Positions 47,218 through 56,480 of a stretch of DNA of 64,000 nt are shown here, one piece after another. This stretch comes from UBA9647 sp049522195 (GTDB lineage: Bacteria; Bacteroidota; Ignavibacteria; UBA10030), in assembly GCA_049522195.1 (NCBI GenBank), contig JBEKOB010000006.1, positions 1 through 64,000 of the forward strand, written 5' to 3'. How positions within the stretch are numbered: position 1 is the stretch's first letter; the number at the start of each line of letters is the position of its first letter. A model generated the notes under the pieces. The model made no database searches. It was not told the origin of the DNA and saw only the letters and a program-made list of their open reading frames with translations. The translations under genes were made by a program, and so were the position numbers.

Positions 47218-47367
47218 CTCATTCCAGGCGCTGTCCGGGAAATCCTTTTCGGCACATCCATCATCCTGGAATTGCAGCCCCTCCCACTTCTGTAATGGAG
47301 GCCGAGACGTGACATTGATCGTTGGCCGTTGCGAGAGCCATTGCGAGAGAACCTGGATGCTTTCACC

Positions 47368-47370
47368 TCA
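47368..47370 (-). other. In-frame TGA interrupting the acetylesterase gene
   Basis: Reading on the minus strand, codon 247 is TGA between KIDE and GESIQVLSQW; the frame is open on both sides (48108 to 46048). A 12-base near-perfect tandem repeat (47326-47337 and 47338-47349, one mismatch) lies just downstream. Confidence 0.9.
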
Positions 47371-48108
47371 TTCGTCGATCTTCTTGAGTGTCGCTGTATA
47401 CTCATCAAACTTCCCGAGCATTTCCTTGCTCATCCACGACTCAACGGCTGTCCCACCCCACGATGCTTCGATGAGCCCGACCGGAACTTTGAGAGCTTCG
47501 AAAATCCTTTTTCCAAAGAAGTATGCGCTCGCGCTAAACGTCCGCACAGAAAAGGGTGAGCACGCCCTCCAGGTCCCGACGCATTCATGCACCGGAACCA
47601 CGGAGTAGTTCCTCAGAACGTTGAACAACCGTATCTTTGGATTGAATGAGTGATCGATCGCAGACGCCGAATTCCAGATCGTGTCGTTCGGAGGCCATCC
47701 CTCAAGAGGCATCTCCATGTTCGATTGTCCCGAACAAAGCCACACTTCACCAACGAGAACGTTTTTCAAGGTAACAGTTGAGTCGCCGTGGCGGATTGAG
47801 AGATCATACGGACCTCCAGCCTTTGGGGTCATGAGCATGAGGGTCCACATGCTGTCGGGACCGACGAGGGCATTGCCCCTGCTTCCCCACGTACCTCTTG
47901 CGGTGACACGCGAGAGAGGAACTCCTTTACCCCAGATCGGTACACTTGTTCGCTGCTGGAGTACCATCGAGTCCTGAAACATCGGAGAAATTCGGAATCC
48001 CCTCTGCTGAGAGTGCAGGACCGACGAGGGCACAAGAGAAGCAGCCAGGAAAAGCAGGAGCAAAAACCGTGACTTGGAGATGTTCAAGCCAGCAGATCGA
48101 TTATGCAT
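47368..48108 (-). CDS. Sialate O-acetylesterase family, N-terminal part
   Basis: The first 246 codons of an exported SGNH-type carbohydrate acetylesterase. A hydrophobic signal (about 14-32) is followed by the beta-sandwich start FRISPMFQDSMVLQQ and the nucleophile block CSGQSNMEMP (Ser129 within GQSNM). GLIEASWGGTAVESWM near the end is also conserved. Translation would stop at TGA 47368-47370, before the catalytic histidine, so this piece alone should be inactive. It is the first gene downstream of the sigma-54-type promoter at 48159-48175. It fits deacetylation of acetylated mannan or xyloglucan. Confidence 0.88.
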   Translation of the reverse strand: MHNRSAGLNISKSRFLLLLFLAASLVPSSVLHSQQRGFRISPMFQDSMVLQQRTSVPIWGKGVPLSRVTARGTWGSRGNALVGPDSMWTLMLMTPKAGGPYDLSIRHGDSTVTLKNVLVGEVWLCSGQSNMEMPLEGWPPNDTIWNSASAIDHSFNPKIRLFNVLRNYSVVPVHECVGTWRACSPFSVRTFSASAYFFGKRIFEALKVPVGLIEASWGGTAVESWMSKEMLGKFDEYTATLKKIDE

Positions 48109-48158
48109 ACCACGCTCCGGAATGACGAAAGTCTGGATTGCTGCGGATGAAAATGAAT

Positions 48159-48175
48159 GAGCAAAGTTCCTGCCA
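48159..48175 (-). promoter_or_regulatory. Sigma-54 (RpoN) promoter upstream of the acetylesterase operon
   Basis: On the minus strand the sequence is TGGCAGGAACTTTGCTC. It matches the -24/-12 consensus TGGCACN5TTGCT except for one base, with the required 10-bp spacing between GG and GC. The -12 element is about 53 bp before the ATG at 48108. It is the only clear match found in the gaps of this region, which also encodes a sigma-54 activator. Confidence 0.72.
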
Positions 48176-48195
48176 TCAATAGCCTTCGCTCCCTG

Positions 48196-48215
48196 CCGGT
48201 TTTACTACCGGTTTT
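48196..48215. promoter_or_regulatory. CCGGTTTT direct repeat, possible activator site
   Basis: CCGGTTTT occurs at 48196-48203 and again at 48208-48215, 12 bp apart (about one helical turn), 20-40 bp behind the sigma-54 promoter. CCGGT/ACCGG can also form a weak 5-bp hairpin. A role as a binding site is inference. Confidence 0.35.
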
Positions 48216-48407
48216 TAGCGGGAAGAGGGACAAAACAACGTCGGAGTTATCATTTCCATAACGCATTATTAACCTGATAAATCAAGGGTCCTTCCTGTGG
48301 CGGTTTGAGGCATTGCAGACGCCAAAGAAGGCATTGATGTATGGCATCATTTGTGTCTCATAATGGCGGAAATAGGAGAGGATGTATCATCCCAATGAGA
48401 CTCTGAC

Positions 48408-50306
48408 ATGATGATCAACGTCGTCGATCTTGTAATCATCGTGGCCTACTTCGGCATTGTAGTGACACTTGGTATCCTGGTGTCGAAGCGGGCCATCAAG
48501 GACATCAATTCATACTTCCTGGGAAGCAACGCCCTCCCGTGGTGGATTCTTGGTGTATCGGACGCATCCGGCATGTTCGACATCACGGGGACGATGTGGC
48601 TCGTTTATGCGCTCTTCGTCTACGGATTCAAGAGCGTCTTCCTGCCATGGATCTGGCCCATCTTCAATCAGGTATTCCTGATGGTCTATCTCTCTATCTG
48701 GCTCCGCAAATCAAAAGTGATGACCGGAGCGCAGTGGATTGAGACGCGGTTTGGCAAAAGCACAGGCGCCATCCTTTCGCATATCAGCGTTGTCGTGTTC
48801 GCTCTCGTCAGCGTCATAGGATTCATCGCCTACGCATTCAAAGGGATCGGGAAATTCGCAGCGATCTTCTTCCCGTGGAATCTCTCCCCCGACATGTATG
48901 CCATCATTCTCATGTCCATTACTGCTGTGTATGCGGTGAAGGGGGGAATGTTCAGCGTCGTGATCACCGAGTTCCTCCAATTCATCGTCCTCGCGGTTGC
49001 ATCGTTGGCCATCGGCATCCTCGCGATTCGTTCTGTATCGCCGGAGCAGCTTGCTGCAGCAGTGCCGCAGGGGTGGATGTCTCCGCTGTTCGGATGGAAC
49101 CTCAATCTGAACTGGAGCGGATTGATCGATTCCGTTAACACAAAGATTTTGCAGGATGGGCACAGCGTCTTCGGTTTCTTTTTTATGATGGTCTTGTTCC
49201 AGGGTATCCTGAAAAGCACGGCCGGACCGGCACCGAACTACGACATGCAACGCGTGCTCGCCACACGTTCGCCGAAGGAAGCGGCGAAGATGAACTGGTT
49301 TGTAAATATCGTTCTCTACTTCCCCCGCTATATGATGATCGCAGGCATCACGGTACTTGCGCTCGTGAATTTCTCTCCCCAGTTGAGGACGATGGGACCC
49401 AACATAGATTTCGAAATGATTCTTCCGTACATCATCAAGAACCTCCTCCCCGTCGGGCTTGTCGGTCTGCTGCTTTCAGGACTCATCGCCGCATTTATGT
49501 CGAACTATGCCGCCACGATCAATGCTGCTCCTGCATATGTCGTGAACGACATCTATAAGCGCTTTATCAATCCCCACGCTGAACAGAGTGTCTATGTGCG
49601 GTTGAGCATCCTGACAACAATCGCATTCGTCATTATAGGATTCGGCTTCGGATTCCTCGTTGATTCGATTGACCAGGTAACCATGTGGATTGTGGGTGCC
49701 TTGTATGGAGGATACACGTCATCCAATGTACTGAAATGGTATTGGTGGAGAATGAACGGACATGGATATTTCTGGGGAATGATCAGCGGTATCGCAGCGG
49801 CGCTCGTCATGCCGTTCGCGTTTCCGGAAATTCCATCGCTTATGGCATTTCCATACATCCTTGTCATTTCACTGGTCGGCTGCATTGCCGGAAGCCTGCT
49901 GTCGGATCCAGAAAGCGATGAAGTGCTGATGCGATTCTACATGCAGGTCCGACCGTGGGGGTTCTGGAAGCCCGTGCTTCAGAAAGTCAGGAAGTTTTAT
50001 CCAGACTTCCAACCGAATCCCAATTTCAAGCGGGATGCATTCAACGTGGTGACCGGCGTGATATGGCAAACCGCCATCGTCATTACTCCTATCGCCCTGG
50101 TGACGCAGCAGTTCAAGATCCTTGCAATTGCCGTCGGTATTGTGGTTGTAACTTCTCTGTCGCTCAAGTTCAATTGGTGGAACAAGCTGGATATGCTGAG
50201 TGTGGAGACATTACCGGCAGATTTCGATCTGCGGATGCGAAACGGGCAGAACCAACCAGCTCTTGTTCAGGAAACGGTGCCAGAGCATGACAAAGTCAGA
50301 GTTTGA
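48408..50306 (+). CDS. Sodium:solute symporter (SSS family), probable glycoside importer
   Basis: A 632-residue inner-membrane transporter with about 14 hydrophobic helices. SSS-family marks include INSYFLGSNALPWWILGVSDASGM (split over helix 2), TEFLQFIVL and GLLLSGLIAAFMSNYAATINAAPAYVVNDIYKRF. A soluble C-terminal tail (about 600-632) follows. Its last 20 bp overlap the GH130 gene, so the two are co-expressed. As GH130_1 acts on imported Man-Glc, the symporter most likely carries small beta-manno/gluco-oligosaccharides. The ATG at 48408 is followed at once by a second ATG. Substrate inferred from context. Confidence 0.9.
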   Translation: MMINVVDLVIIVAYFGIVVTLGILVSKRAIKDINSYFLGSNALPWWILGVSDASGMFDITGTMWLVYALFVYGFKSVFLPWIWPIFNQVFLMVYLSIWLRKSKVMTGAQWIETRFGKSTGAILSHISVVVFALVSVIGFIAYAFKGIGKFAAIFFPWNLSPDMYAIILMSITAVYAVKGGMFSVVITEFLQFIVLAVASLAIGILAIRSVSPEQLAAAVPQGWMSPLFGWNLNLNWSGLIDSVNTKILQDGHSVFGFFFMMVLFQGILKSTAGPAPNYDMQRVLATRSPKEAAKMNWFVNIVLYFPRYMMIAGITVLALVNFSPQLRTMGPNIDFEMILPYIIKNLLPVGLVGLLLSGLIAAFMSNYAATINAAPAYVVNDIYKRFINPHAEQSVYVRLSILTTIAFVIIGFGFGFLVDSIDQVTMWIVGALYGGYTSSNVLKWYWWRMNGHGYFWGMISGIAAALVMPFAFPEIPSLMAFPYILVISLVGCIAGSLLSDPESDEVLMRFYMQVRPWGFWKPVLQKVRKFYPDFQPNPNFKRDAFNVVTGVIWQTAIVITPIALVTQQFKILAIAVGIVVVTSLSLKFNWWNKLDMLSVETLPADFDLRMRNGQNQPALVQETVPEHDKVRV

Positions 50307-51474
50307 CCAGAAGGTCCGTGAACTCTTCGTTCAGTATGAAGCTCTGATCACGCGGAAAAACAAGAAGTGTGAATCGGGAAATGGCATCTTCTCACGCTAT
50401 ATCCACCCTGTCGTCACCGCTGATCATACGCCTGTGTTCTGGCGATACGACCTGAACTACGAGACCAACCCGCATTTGATGGAACGGCTTGGAATCAACG
50501 CGACATTTAACGCCGGCGCCATCGAACACGATGGACGCATCGTACAGATGGTGCGAGTCGAGGGGGTTGATCGGAAATCGTTCTTTGCGATCGCAGAATC
50601 CGCCAGCGGCGTCGACAATTTTCGCTTCCGCGATCTCCCACTCCTGCTTCCCGAGTCATCCGATCCCGACATCAACGTTTATGACATGCGCCTCGTGAAA
50701 CACGAAGATGGATGGATCTACGGTCTTTTCTGCACTGAACGAAAGGACCCGAACGTTCCCCGCACGGACACGTCGTCTGCCATCGCTCAATGTGGTATCG
50801 TCAGAACGAAAGACCTTGTTGAATGGACGCGGCTTCCTGACCTGGTAACAAAGTCACCACAACAGCGGAATGTTGTTCTTCATCCCGAATTCATACACGG
50901 GAACTATGGATTCTATACCCGTCCCCAGGATGGGTTCATCGAGGCAGGATCAGGAGGAGGAATTGGCTGGGGTTCTTGCGAGGACATTGAAAACCCTGTC
51001 ATCGACAGCGAAATTATCATCGACGATCGCGCCTATCATACGATCAAAGAGGTGAAAAACGGACTTGGCCCGGCGCCGATCAAGACCACACAAGGGTGGC
51101 TCCAGCTCGCACATGGCGTCCGGAATACCGCTGCAGGGCTGCGATATGTTCTCTACCTGTTCCTGACTGATCTGAAAGATCCTTCGAAAGTCATCGCCAG
51201 ACCCTCCGGCTACTTCATGGCTCCCCAAGGGGACGAGCGGGTCGGAGACGTCTCAAACGTTGTCTTCAGCTGCGGGTGGGTGGCCCGGGCGAACGGCGAC
51301 GTGTTCATCTACTACGGTTCCTCCGACACCAGGATGCATGTGGCAATCTCGACAGTGGACAAGCTTGTTGACTACGTTCTTCACACTCCTGAAGATCGAT
51401 TTCGCACAGGGGCAAGCGTCGAACAGCGCATTCAGCTCATCAAGAAGAATCTCGATGTGCTGAAGAACAAATGA
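50287..51474 (+). CDS. GH130 4-O-beta-D-mannosyl-D-glucose phosphorylase
   Basis: A 395-residue cytoplasmic five-bladed propeller enzyme that phosphorolyses Man-beta-1,4-Glc to mannose 1-phosphate and glucose. The sequence closely follows the GH130_1 pattern: HTPVFWRYDLN, RVEGVDRKSFFA, DTNVYDMRL-like DINVYDMRL, QQRNVVLHPEF, GSGGGIGWG and KNGLGPAPIKT. No signal peptide. The ATG at 50287 lies within the symporter's last codons. In the known pathway a cellobiose 2-epimerase first turns mannobiose into Man-Glc; no such gene was recognised in this window. It is strong evidence that beta-mannan is one target of the locus. Confidence 0.94.
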   Translation: MTKSEFDQKVRELFVQYEALITRKNKKCESGNGIFSRYIHPVVTADHTPVFWRYDLNYETNPHLMERLGINATFNAGAIEHDGRIVQMVRVEGVDRKSFFAIAESASGVDNFRFRDLPLLLPESSDPDINVYDMRLVKHEDGWIYGLFCTERKDPNVPRTDTSSAIAQCGIVRTKDLVEWTRLPDLVTKSPQQRNVVLHPEFIHGNYGFYTRPQDGFIEAGSGGGIGWGSCEDIENPVIDSEIIIDDRAYHTIKEVKNGLGPAPIKTTQGWLQLAHGVRNTAAGLRYVLYLFLTDLKDPSKVIARPSGYFMAPQGDERVGDVSNVVFSCGWVARANGDVFIYYGSSDTRMHVAISTVDKLVDYVLHTPEDRFRTGASVEQRIQLIKKNLDVLKNK

Positions 51475-51657
51475 CCCCTCTCACCCCCCTCATCCTTCAA
51501 ACAGCGAGATAGCGCCGTTGGCTTCGGGTTCCTTCCTCCATTTCACCGTTTGTCTTTTTTTATGTAGATTGCAGTTGCGCTAGTTTTCTTGCTTCGTATC
51601 ACCATAGCGTTGCTGGTTAAATCAGATACATTTGTGCAATCACCTTGGAAGACGTGA

Positions 51658-53469
51658 ATGATGAAACCTGTCAATCGAGCTTTCCTTCTGATCCCTGCAC
51701 TTCTTCTCCTGACAAATCTTGGCTCTGCTCAGTTCGCCAACTTCGTCACTGCCAAGGGGGACAAGCTGATGGATGGGGGCAATGAGCTTAGATTCATTTC
51801 TGTAAACATTCCAAATCTTCACTACGTGGAAGACTACCTTCCTTTTGCGGGAACGAATCCTTGGCGACTGCCGGATGAATTTGAAATCCGCGATGCACTC
51901 ACTGCAGTAAAGCAGCTTGGAGGAAAAGTAGCACGGATGTATGTCTTCTCAGTCAGAAGAGGCACAGATTCGTCGTTCGTCGTCCACGTAGAAGGACCGG
52001 GGAAGTTCAACGAGGAGGCCTTTCGGACGCTTGACAAGGTCATCCAGATCGCGAACGAGACCGGCGTTCGACTGATCATCCCCTTTGTCGACAACTGGCA
52101 CTGGTGGGGCGGTGTGGCGGAGTATGCTGCTTTCCGGGGAAAACAACGGGATGAGTTTTGGACCGACCCTCAGTTGAAAGCGGATTTTAAGAAGACGATT
52201 GAGTTCGTTGTGAACCGGGTGAACACGTGCACCGGCGTTCCCTACAAAACAGACAAGGCGATACTGGCGTGGGAAACTGGCAACGAACTTCTCGCGCCGT
52301 TCTCATGGACGAAAGAAATGGCGGCATCCATCAAGAGCCTCGATACAAACCATCTGGTTCTGGAAGGGACTATTGTGCCGCAATTGACGAGCGATGCGTT
52401 GGAAGATCCAAATCTGGACATTCTATCCTCTCATCACTATCGTGACCCAAAGGCCTCCATCAGCTATATCGTAAAGAACCGACAGATGGCAAAAGGGAAA
52501 AAACCCTATATCGTTGGGGAATATGGCATTGTTTCCACCGAAGATATACGGGCACTCACCGACACGATCATCAATCAAGGAGTCTCGGGAGGGATGATCT
52601 GGAGCCTGCGGTTCCGCAATCGCGAAGGGGGCTTCTACCATCACTACGAATACAACAATGTCGAATCGTACCGATGGCCGGGATTTCCCGGGGGCGACTT
52701 CTACGATGAGCGGGTCATTCTCACCATTCTACGCGACAAAGCTCATCAGATTGATGGAACAATCGTAGAGCGACTCCCCATTCCGGCTCCTCCAGTTCTT
52801 CTACCGATTGCCGACGTGTCGGCCATTTCATTCCAAGGCTCCGCCGGTGCAGAGACATATGTCGTCGAGCGAAAATCGGACGACGACCCCACATGGAAAG
52901 TCCTTGTAGCTGCACTGGATGATTCACGATACCAATACCGTCCGCTGTTCGCCGATGAATCAGCCGTCGTCGGCAAGAAGTATTCCTATCGCGTCAAGGC
53001 CCAGAACGGTTCGGGGCAATCAGGTCACTCGAATGTCATTGGACCTGTTGAGGTTACGGCAGACATTGTTGTGGATGAAATGGAGAATTTCGACAAGATC
53101 TTCCAGAAAGATGGTAACTTGAAGCTCCTGACAACGCAGGATCTGCGCAAGGCCAAGGAAGACCGGAGCCGACTTGCTGGAGATGCTGGCAGTTACATCA
53201 TATACAAGATTCACGGCGTTGGGCAGAGCATCAAGATCGAGTACCTAGTGACAGATCCATCGAAGAAGATCCTGGTGTCGGTATCGAAAGACCCGGGTAA
53301 TTTCACGATGATCCAAATGGACAAGAAGGTGTATTCCTTCGGCAAGAACGATTATGGATTCTTCGACGCCGTATCAACCACTGCTGACATTCCAGCCGGC
53401 TCATCGTTTGTCAAGATATCGCTCGAAGAAGGCGTGCAGATAGGCCGAATTGAGCTGCGCTCTCGCTGA
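51658..53469 (+). CDS. GH5-type endo-beta-mannanase-like enzyme, first tandem copy
   Basis: A 603-residue exported clan GH-A hydrolase. Signal peptide ends at GSAQ. The barrel (about 25-370) shows RFISVNIPNLHY, IIPFVDNWHWWGG, AWETGNEL with the acid/base glutamate and IVGEYG with the nucleophile. A fibronectin-III-like domain (about 375-465) and a C-terminal beta-sandwich (about 468-603, from IVVDEMENFDK to IGRIELRSR), perhaps glycan-binding, follow. GGAAGA precedes the ATG. It resembles the next gene along its whole length, so the pair arose by duplication. A 183-bp gap separates it from GH130, which could hold its own promoter. Substrate inferred as mannan. Confidence 0.86.
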   Translation: MMKPVNRAFLLIPALLLLTNLGSAQFANFVTAKGDKLMDGGNELRFISVNIPNLHYVEDYLPFAGTNPWRLPDEFEIRDALTAVKQLGGKVARMYVFSVRRGTDSSFVVHVEGPGKFNEEAFRTLDKVIQIANETGVRLIIPFVDNWHWWGGVAEYAAFRGKQRDEFWTDPQLKADFKKTIEFVVNRVNTCTGVPYKTDKAILAWETGNELLAPFSWTKEMAASIKSLDTNHLVLEGTIVPQLTSDALEDPNLDILSSHHYRDPKASISYIVKNRQMAKGKKPYIVGEYGIVSTEDIRALTDTIINQGVSGGMIWSLRFRNREGGFYHHYEYNNVESYRWPGFPGGDFYDERVILTILRDKAHQIDGTIVERLPIPAPPVLLPIADVSAISFQGSAGAETYVVERKSDDDPTWKVLVAALDDSRYQYRPLFADESAVVGKKYSYRVKAQNGSGQSGHSNVIGPVEVTADIVVDEMENFDKIFQKDGNLKLLTTQDLRKAKEDRSRLAGDAGSYIIYKIHGVGQSIKIEYLVTDPSKKILVSVSKDPGNFTMIQMDKKVYSFGKNDYGFFDAVSTTADIPAGSSFVKISLEEGVQIGRIELRSR

Positions 53470-53525
53470 GAGCGCCGATGCATGGGTTGCTGCAATACGA
53501 GAACGGACACTACCGAAACGTTCCT

Positions 53526-55346
53526 ATGAATCGCTTTTCACTTTCTGCCTGTTTCCTGGTCCTGCTGCTCCCCGCGGCGACTGCGTCTGCCCAGTTTCGA
53601 TCCTTCGTCACCGTCAAGGCAGACAAACTGATGGACGGGGATCAGGAACTACGTTTTGTCTCCTTCAATATTCCGAATCTCCACTATATCGAGGACAACC
53701 AGGAGTTCACAAATCCAAGTCCCTGGCGCCCTGCTGATGAATTCGAGATACGCGATGCGCTGACGGCGATTAAACAACTGGGGGGAAAGGTGGTTCGCCT
53801 CTATACACCGTCGGTTCGCAAGGCGAAAGACGATCCGGGCATTCTCAGACACGTCAACGGTCCAGGCGTATTTGAGGAAGAAGCATTCAAAGCGTACGAC
53901 AAGGTTCTCCAAGTGGCCAACGAAGTCGGAGTGCGGGTCATTATCCCGTTCGTGGACAATTGGTGGTGGTGGGGAGGAATTGCCGACTACGCGCGGTTTC
54001 GCGGGAAACCGAAAGAGGCGTTTTGGACAGATTCACTCGTCATCGCTGATTTTAAGAAAACGATCGCATTCATGGTCAATCGGGTGAACACGTACACCGG
54101 CGTGCCATTCAAGGAGGACAAAGCACTTCTCGGGTGGGAGACTGGAAACGAGCTGGAGGTGGGGACGTTTGCGTGGACGAAGGAGATCGCTTCGTATGTC
54201 AAAACACTCGACAGGAATCACCTCCTGATTGAAGGAACACACAGCCAGGTAATCCTCGACGAAGCCATCGCCGATCCGAATATTGACGTTCTGTCGACAC
54301 ACTACTATCGGCCCGCATCGCAGATGATCAAGTTGATGCTTGATGCCCGGGCGAAGACAAAAGGAAAAAAGCCGTATTTCGTGGGGGAATTCGGATTCAT
54401 GCCGGTGGACAGTATGCGCTCTGTTCTCGACTCGGCAATTGCATCGGGGATGTCGGGTATGCTTCTGTGGAGTATGCGTCAGCACAACCGAGATGGCGGT
54501 TTCTATTATCACGGGGCAGCGTACAGGTGGCCAGGATTCGAATCGGGCAAGTTTTGGAGAGAGCTGGATGTAGTACGCCTTTTTAGAGCCAAGGCCTTCC
54601 AGATAAGCGGACTGCCTGAACCGCCAGTCCCCGCTCCCTTGCCTCCCAAACTGCTTCGTATAGAGACGCCCTATGAGATCTCATGGCAGGGATCGACAGG
54701 TGCGTCATCCTACATCATTGAACGAGGAAGCAGCTGGTTGCTTTTCTTCCGGCGATGGAGCGTTATTGACAGCAACGCGAGCGACGCAAACCTTGGATAT
54801 CGAGCATTGTTTGCAGATACGACGGCAACCACCGGTGTCAGCTATTTTTATCGGGTGCGTGCAAAGAACGCTTGCGGCATCTCAGAACCGTCAGAGTCCT
54901 CCCCTGTTATTCGGGCTCCTTATCGAATTCTCGTCGATGAATTCGAGAACGAAGGCAAAATGGCCGAGCGGACTGCCGGAGTATCATTCATCGTCGGCAA
55001 GGATGCCTCGAGGGCAAAAGAAGATTGGAGCCGCTTGGAAGGAAAGACCGGCGACTACCTCCTGTACCGCCTGCCCAAACTCATAACGTCAATCCAGCTT
55101 GATGCTTTTTTCACAACAGCCCAGCGCGACAGCAACGTCGTGTTCTACTCCGGCACATCGCCAAGCACTCTGACTCCTCTGACTGTCAAAACAGAGGCGT
55201 ACGATGTCTATAGCAATGAATACAGGGTATTTTGTCCAGTGCGTTACACAACAAAAGTCATTCTTCCCGAACATCGCTACATCAAGATCGGTCTGCAAAA
55301 CGGCATTCAATTGGGCCGATTGGAGATTGGATATGACCCCGAGTAG
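53526..55346 (+). CDS. GH5-type endo-beta-mannanase-like enzyme, second tandem copy
   Basis: A 606-residue paralogue of the preceding gene, 56 bp away, with the same order of signal peptide (to ASAQ), barrel, fibronectin-III-like and C-terminal beta-sandwich domains. Catalytic motifs are GWETGNEL and FVGEFGF. It differs in loops: WWWWGG replaces WHWWGG in the cleft, and a proline-rich linker (PVPAPLPPK) separates the barrel from the tail, hinting at a different chain preference. The ATG at 53526 begins the signal peptide; the frame upstream is not protein-like. Its end overlaps the CE2 esterase by 14 bp. Confidence 0.86.
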   Translation: MNRFSLSACFLVLLLPAATASAQFRSFVTVKADKLMDGDQELRFVSFNIPNLHYIEDNQEFTNPSPWRPADEFEIRDALTAIKQLGGKVVRLYTPSVRKAKDDPGILRHVNGPGVFEEEAFKAYDKVLQVANEVGVRVIIPFVDNWWWWGGIADYARFRGKPKEAFWTDSLVIADFKKTIAFMVNRVNTYTGVPFKEDKALLGWETGNELEVGTFAWTKEIASYVKTLDRNHLLIEGTHSQVILDEAIADPNIDVLSTHYYRPASQMIKLMLDARAKTKGKKPYFVGEFGFMPVDSMRSVLDSAIASGMSGMLLWSMRQHNRDGGFYYHGAAYRWPGFESGKFWRELDVVRLFRAKAFQISGLPEPPVPAPLPPKLLRIETPYEISWQGSTGASSYIIERGSSWLLFFRRWSVIDSNASDANLGYRALFADTTATTGVSYFYRVRAKNACGISEPSESSPVIRAPYRILVDEFENEGKMAERTAGVSFIVGKDASRAKEDWSRLEGKTGDYLLYRLPKLITSIQLDAFFTTAQRDSNVVFYSGTSPSTLTPLTVKTEAYDVYSNEYRVFCPVRYTTKVILPEHRYIKIGLQNGIQLGRLEIGYDPE

Positions 55347-56454
55347 ATCTTTCGTCGTCTCCCCGCGCGTTCATCTCCTCGTACAGCTGTTGTTGCTCTT
55401 CGCCTCCGGAGAACTCATGTATTCATCAAACCTGGTCCCAGCCAATCATCCGTGCATACAGTACATCGGGCGATGGGATATGTCCGACTCGCTGCATCCA
55501 AGGTTTTCATGGCCCGGCGTTCAGGTCTCCGTGGCTTTCAAGGGAACGAGCATTGGAGTACGTCTGGCAGACCATACGAACTACTACAATGTCTATATCG
55601 ACGGGACTTTGCGAAGCGTCTTTCACGGAACTCTGTCGGGCGAAGGAGACTACGTTCTCGTGAAGGATTTGGAGAACACGCGGCACACGCTCCGTTTCAG
55701 CCGCCGGAATATCACGTTTGACGAAGTGTATACGTTTTCTGGATTCATACTTGATCAGGGGTCAGAACCTCTTCCTCCCCCGAGCGGACCATCCAGGAAA
55801 ATTGAGTTCATCGGTGATTCATTTACCGCTGCGGAAAGCAACGAGGCAACGGAACAAGAGCTCCCCTGGGAGGCGAGGTTTCCTGTCACAAACATAGACA
55901 AGGGCTTTGCATCAATTATTGCGCATCATTTCAATGCCGAGTATCACACAACGTGTCGTTCGGGCGGCGGGCTGTACTGTGATTGGCAAGGGAACACGGA
56001 GAAGACCATTCCAAAGATTTTTGACCGCACGCTCATGGACTCCCGCGAACCGAAATGGGATTTCGCAAAATGGGTTCCTGATGTGATGGTTGTTTGCCTG
56101 GGACTGAACGATCATTCCGGTCTCAGAGACAAAGATGGTAAGATATCCGAAGGAAGGTCCGCCCTTTTCAGAAAGACCTATCACGATTTCTTCACAACGA
56201 TTCGGAGCGTGTACCCGAATGTCCGGATTGTGGCCGTCGCAGCCTTCCCGGAGTGGATACAGGAGAATGTGAAGCAAGTTGTGGAGGAGGAGAAATCAGT
56301 GGGGTGGCGGAATGTATGGTATGCGCACTTCGACGAATTCAAAGGGGGCTATGTGGCGAATGGACACCCGACTGTCGCAACACACCAGAAAATGGCGGAT
56401 CAGATTATTGAGTCGATGGAGTCATTCAACCTGTTCGAGCCAAACCTCCGTTGA
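55333..56454 (+). CDS. CE2-type carbohydrate acetylesterase
   Basis: A 373-residue exported esterase. The signal is about 1-30, then an N-terminal jelly-roll (about 36-145, GVQVSVAFKGTSIGVRL...YNVYIDG) and an SGNH domain with the nucleophile block FIGDSFTA (Ser163). VVCLGLND is block III and HPTVATHQKMA carries the catalytic histidine. This two-domain order is the CE2 family pattern, enzymes that deacetylate glucomannan or xylan and use a Ser-His dyad. It starts inside the preceding GH5 gene and so is coupled with it. It may back up the interrupted sialate-type esterase. Confidence 0.9.
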   Translation: MTPSRSFVVSPRVHLLVQLLLLFASGELMYSSNLVPANHPCIQYIGRWDMSDSLHPRFSWPGVQVSVAFKGTSIGVRLADHTNYYNVYIDGTLRSVFHGTLSGEGDYVLVKDLENTRHTLRFSRRNITFDEVYTFSGFILDQGSEPLPPPSGPSRKIEFIGDSFTAAESNEATEQELPWEARFPVTNIDKGFASIIAHHFNAEYHTTCRSGGGLYCDWQGNTEKTIPKIFDRTLMDSREPKWDFAKWVPDVMVVCLGLNDHSGLRDKDGKISEGRSALFRKTYHDFFTTIRSVYPNVRIVAVAAFPEWIQENVKQVVEEEKSVGWRNVWYAHFDEFKGGYVANGHPTVATHQKMADQIIESMESFNLFEPNLR

Positions 56455-56480
56455 AATTGCGCAACTCCGATCATCAATGG

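Larger units (their letters stand above)
48109..48407. other. Divergent regulatory region between esterase and symporter operons
   Basis: This 299-bp gap separates the two diverging halves of the polysaccharide region. It contains a sigma-54-type promoter facing the esterase, a CCGGTTTT direct repeat behind it, and no open frame of note. No equally good promoter could be picked for the symporter side. Confidence 0.75.

Noticed and set aside
47368..47370. Selenocysteine codon in the esterase
   Set aside because: No convincing stem-loop follows the TGA, and the site is not a catalytic position in this family; mutation or error is simpler.
46048..48108. Frameshift between the two esterase pieces
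   Set aside because: Codon counting shows both pieces are in the same frame, 50 codons apart from the TGA to the next methionine; only a stop codon separates them.
48305..48325. Sigma-54 promoter toward the symporter
   Set aside because: GG and GC have the right spacing around 48309-48322, but most other consensus bases do not match.
51658..55346. One large GH5 gene split by a frameshift
   Set aside because: Each half has its own signal peptide, full barrel, both catalytic glutamates and C-terminal domain, so these are two genes.
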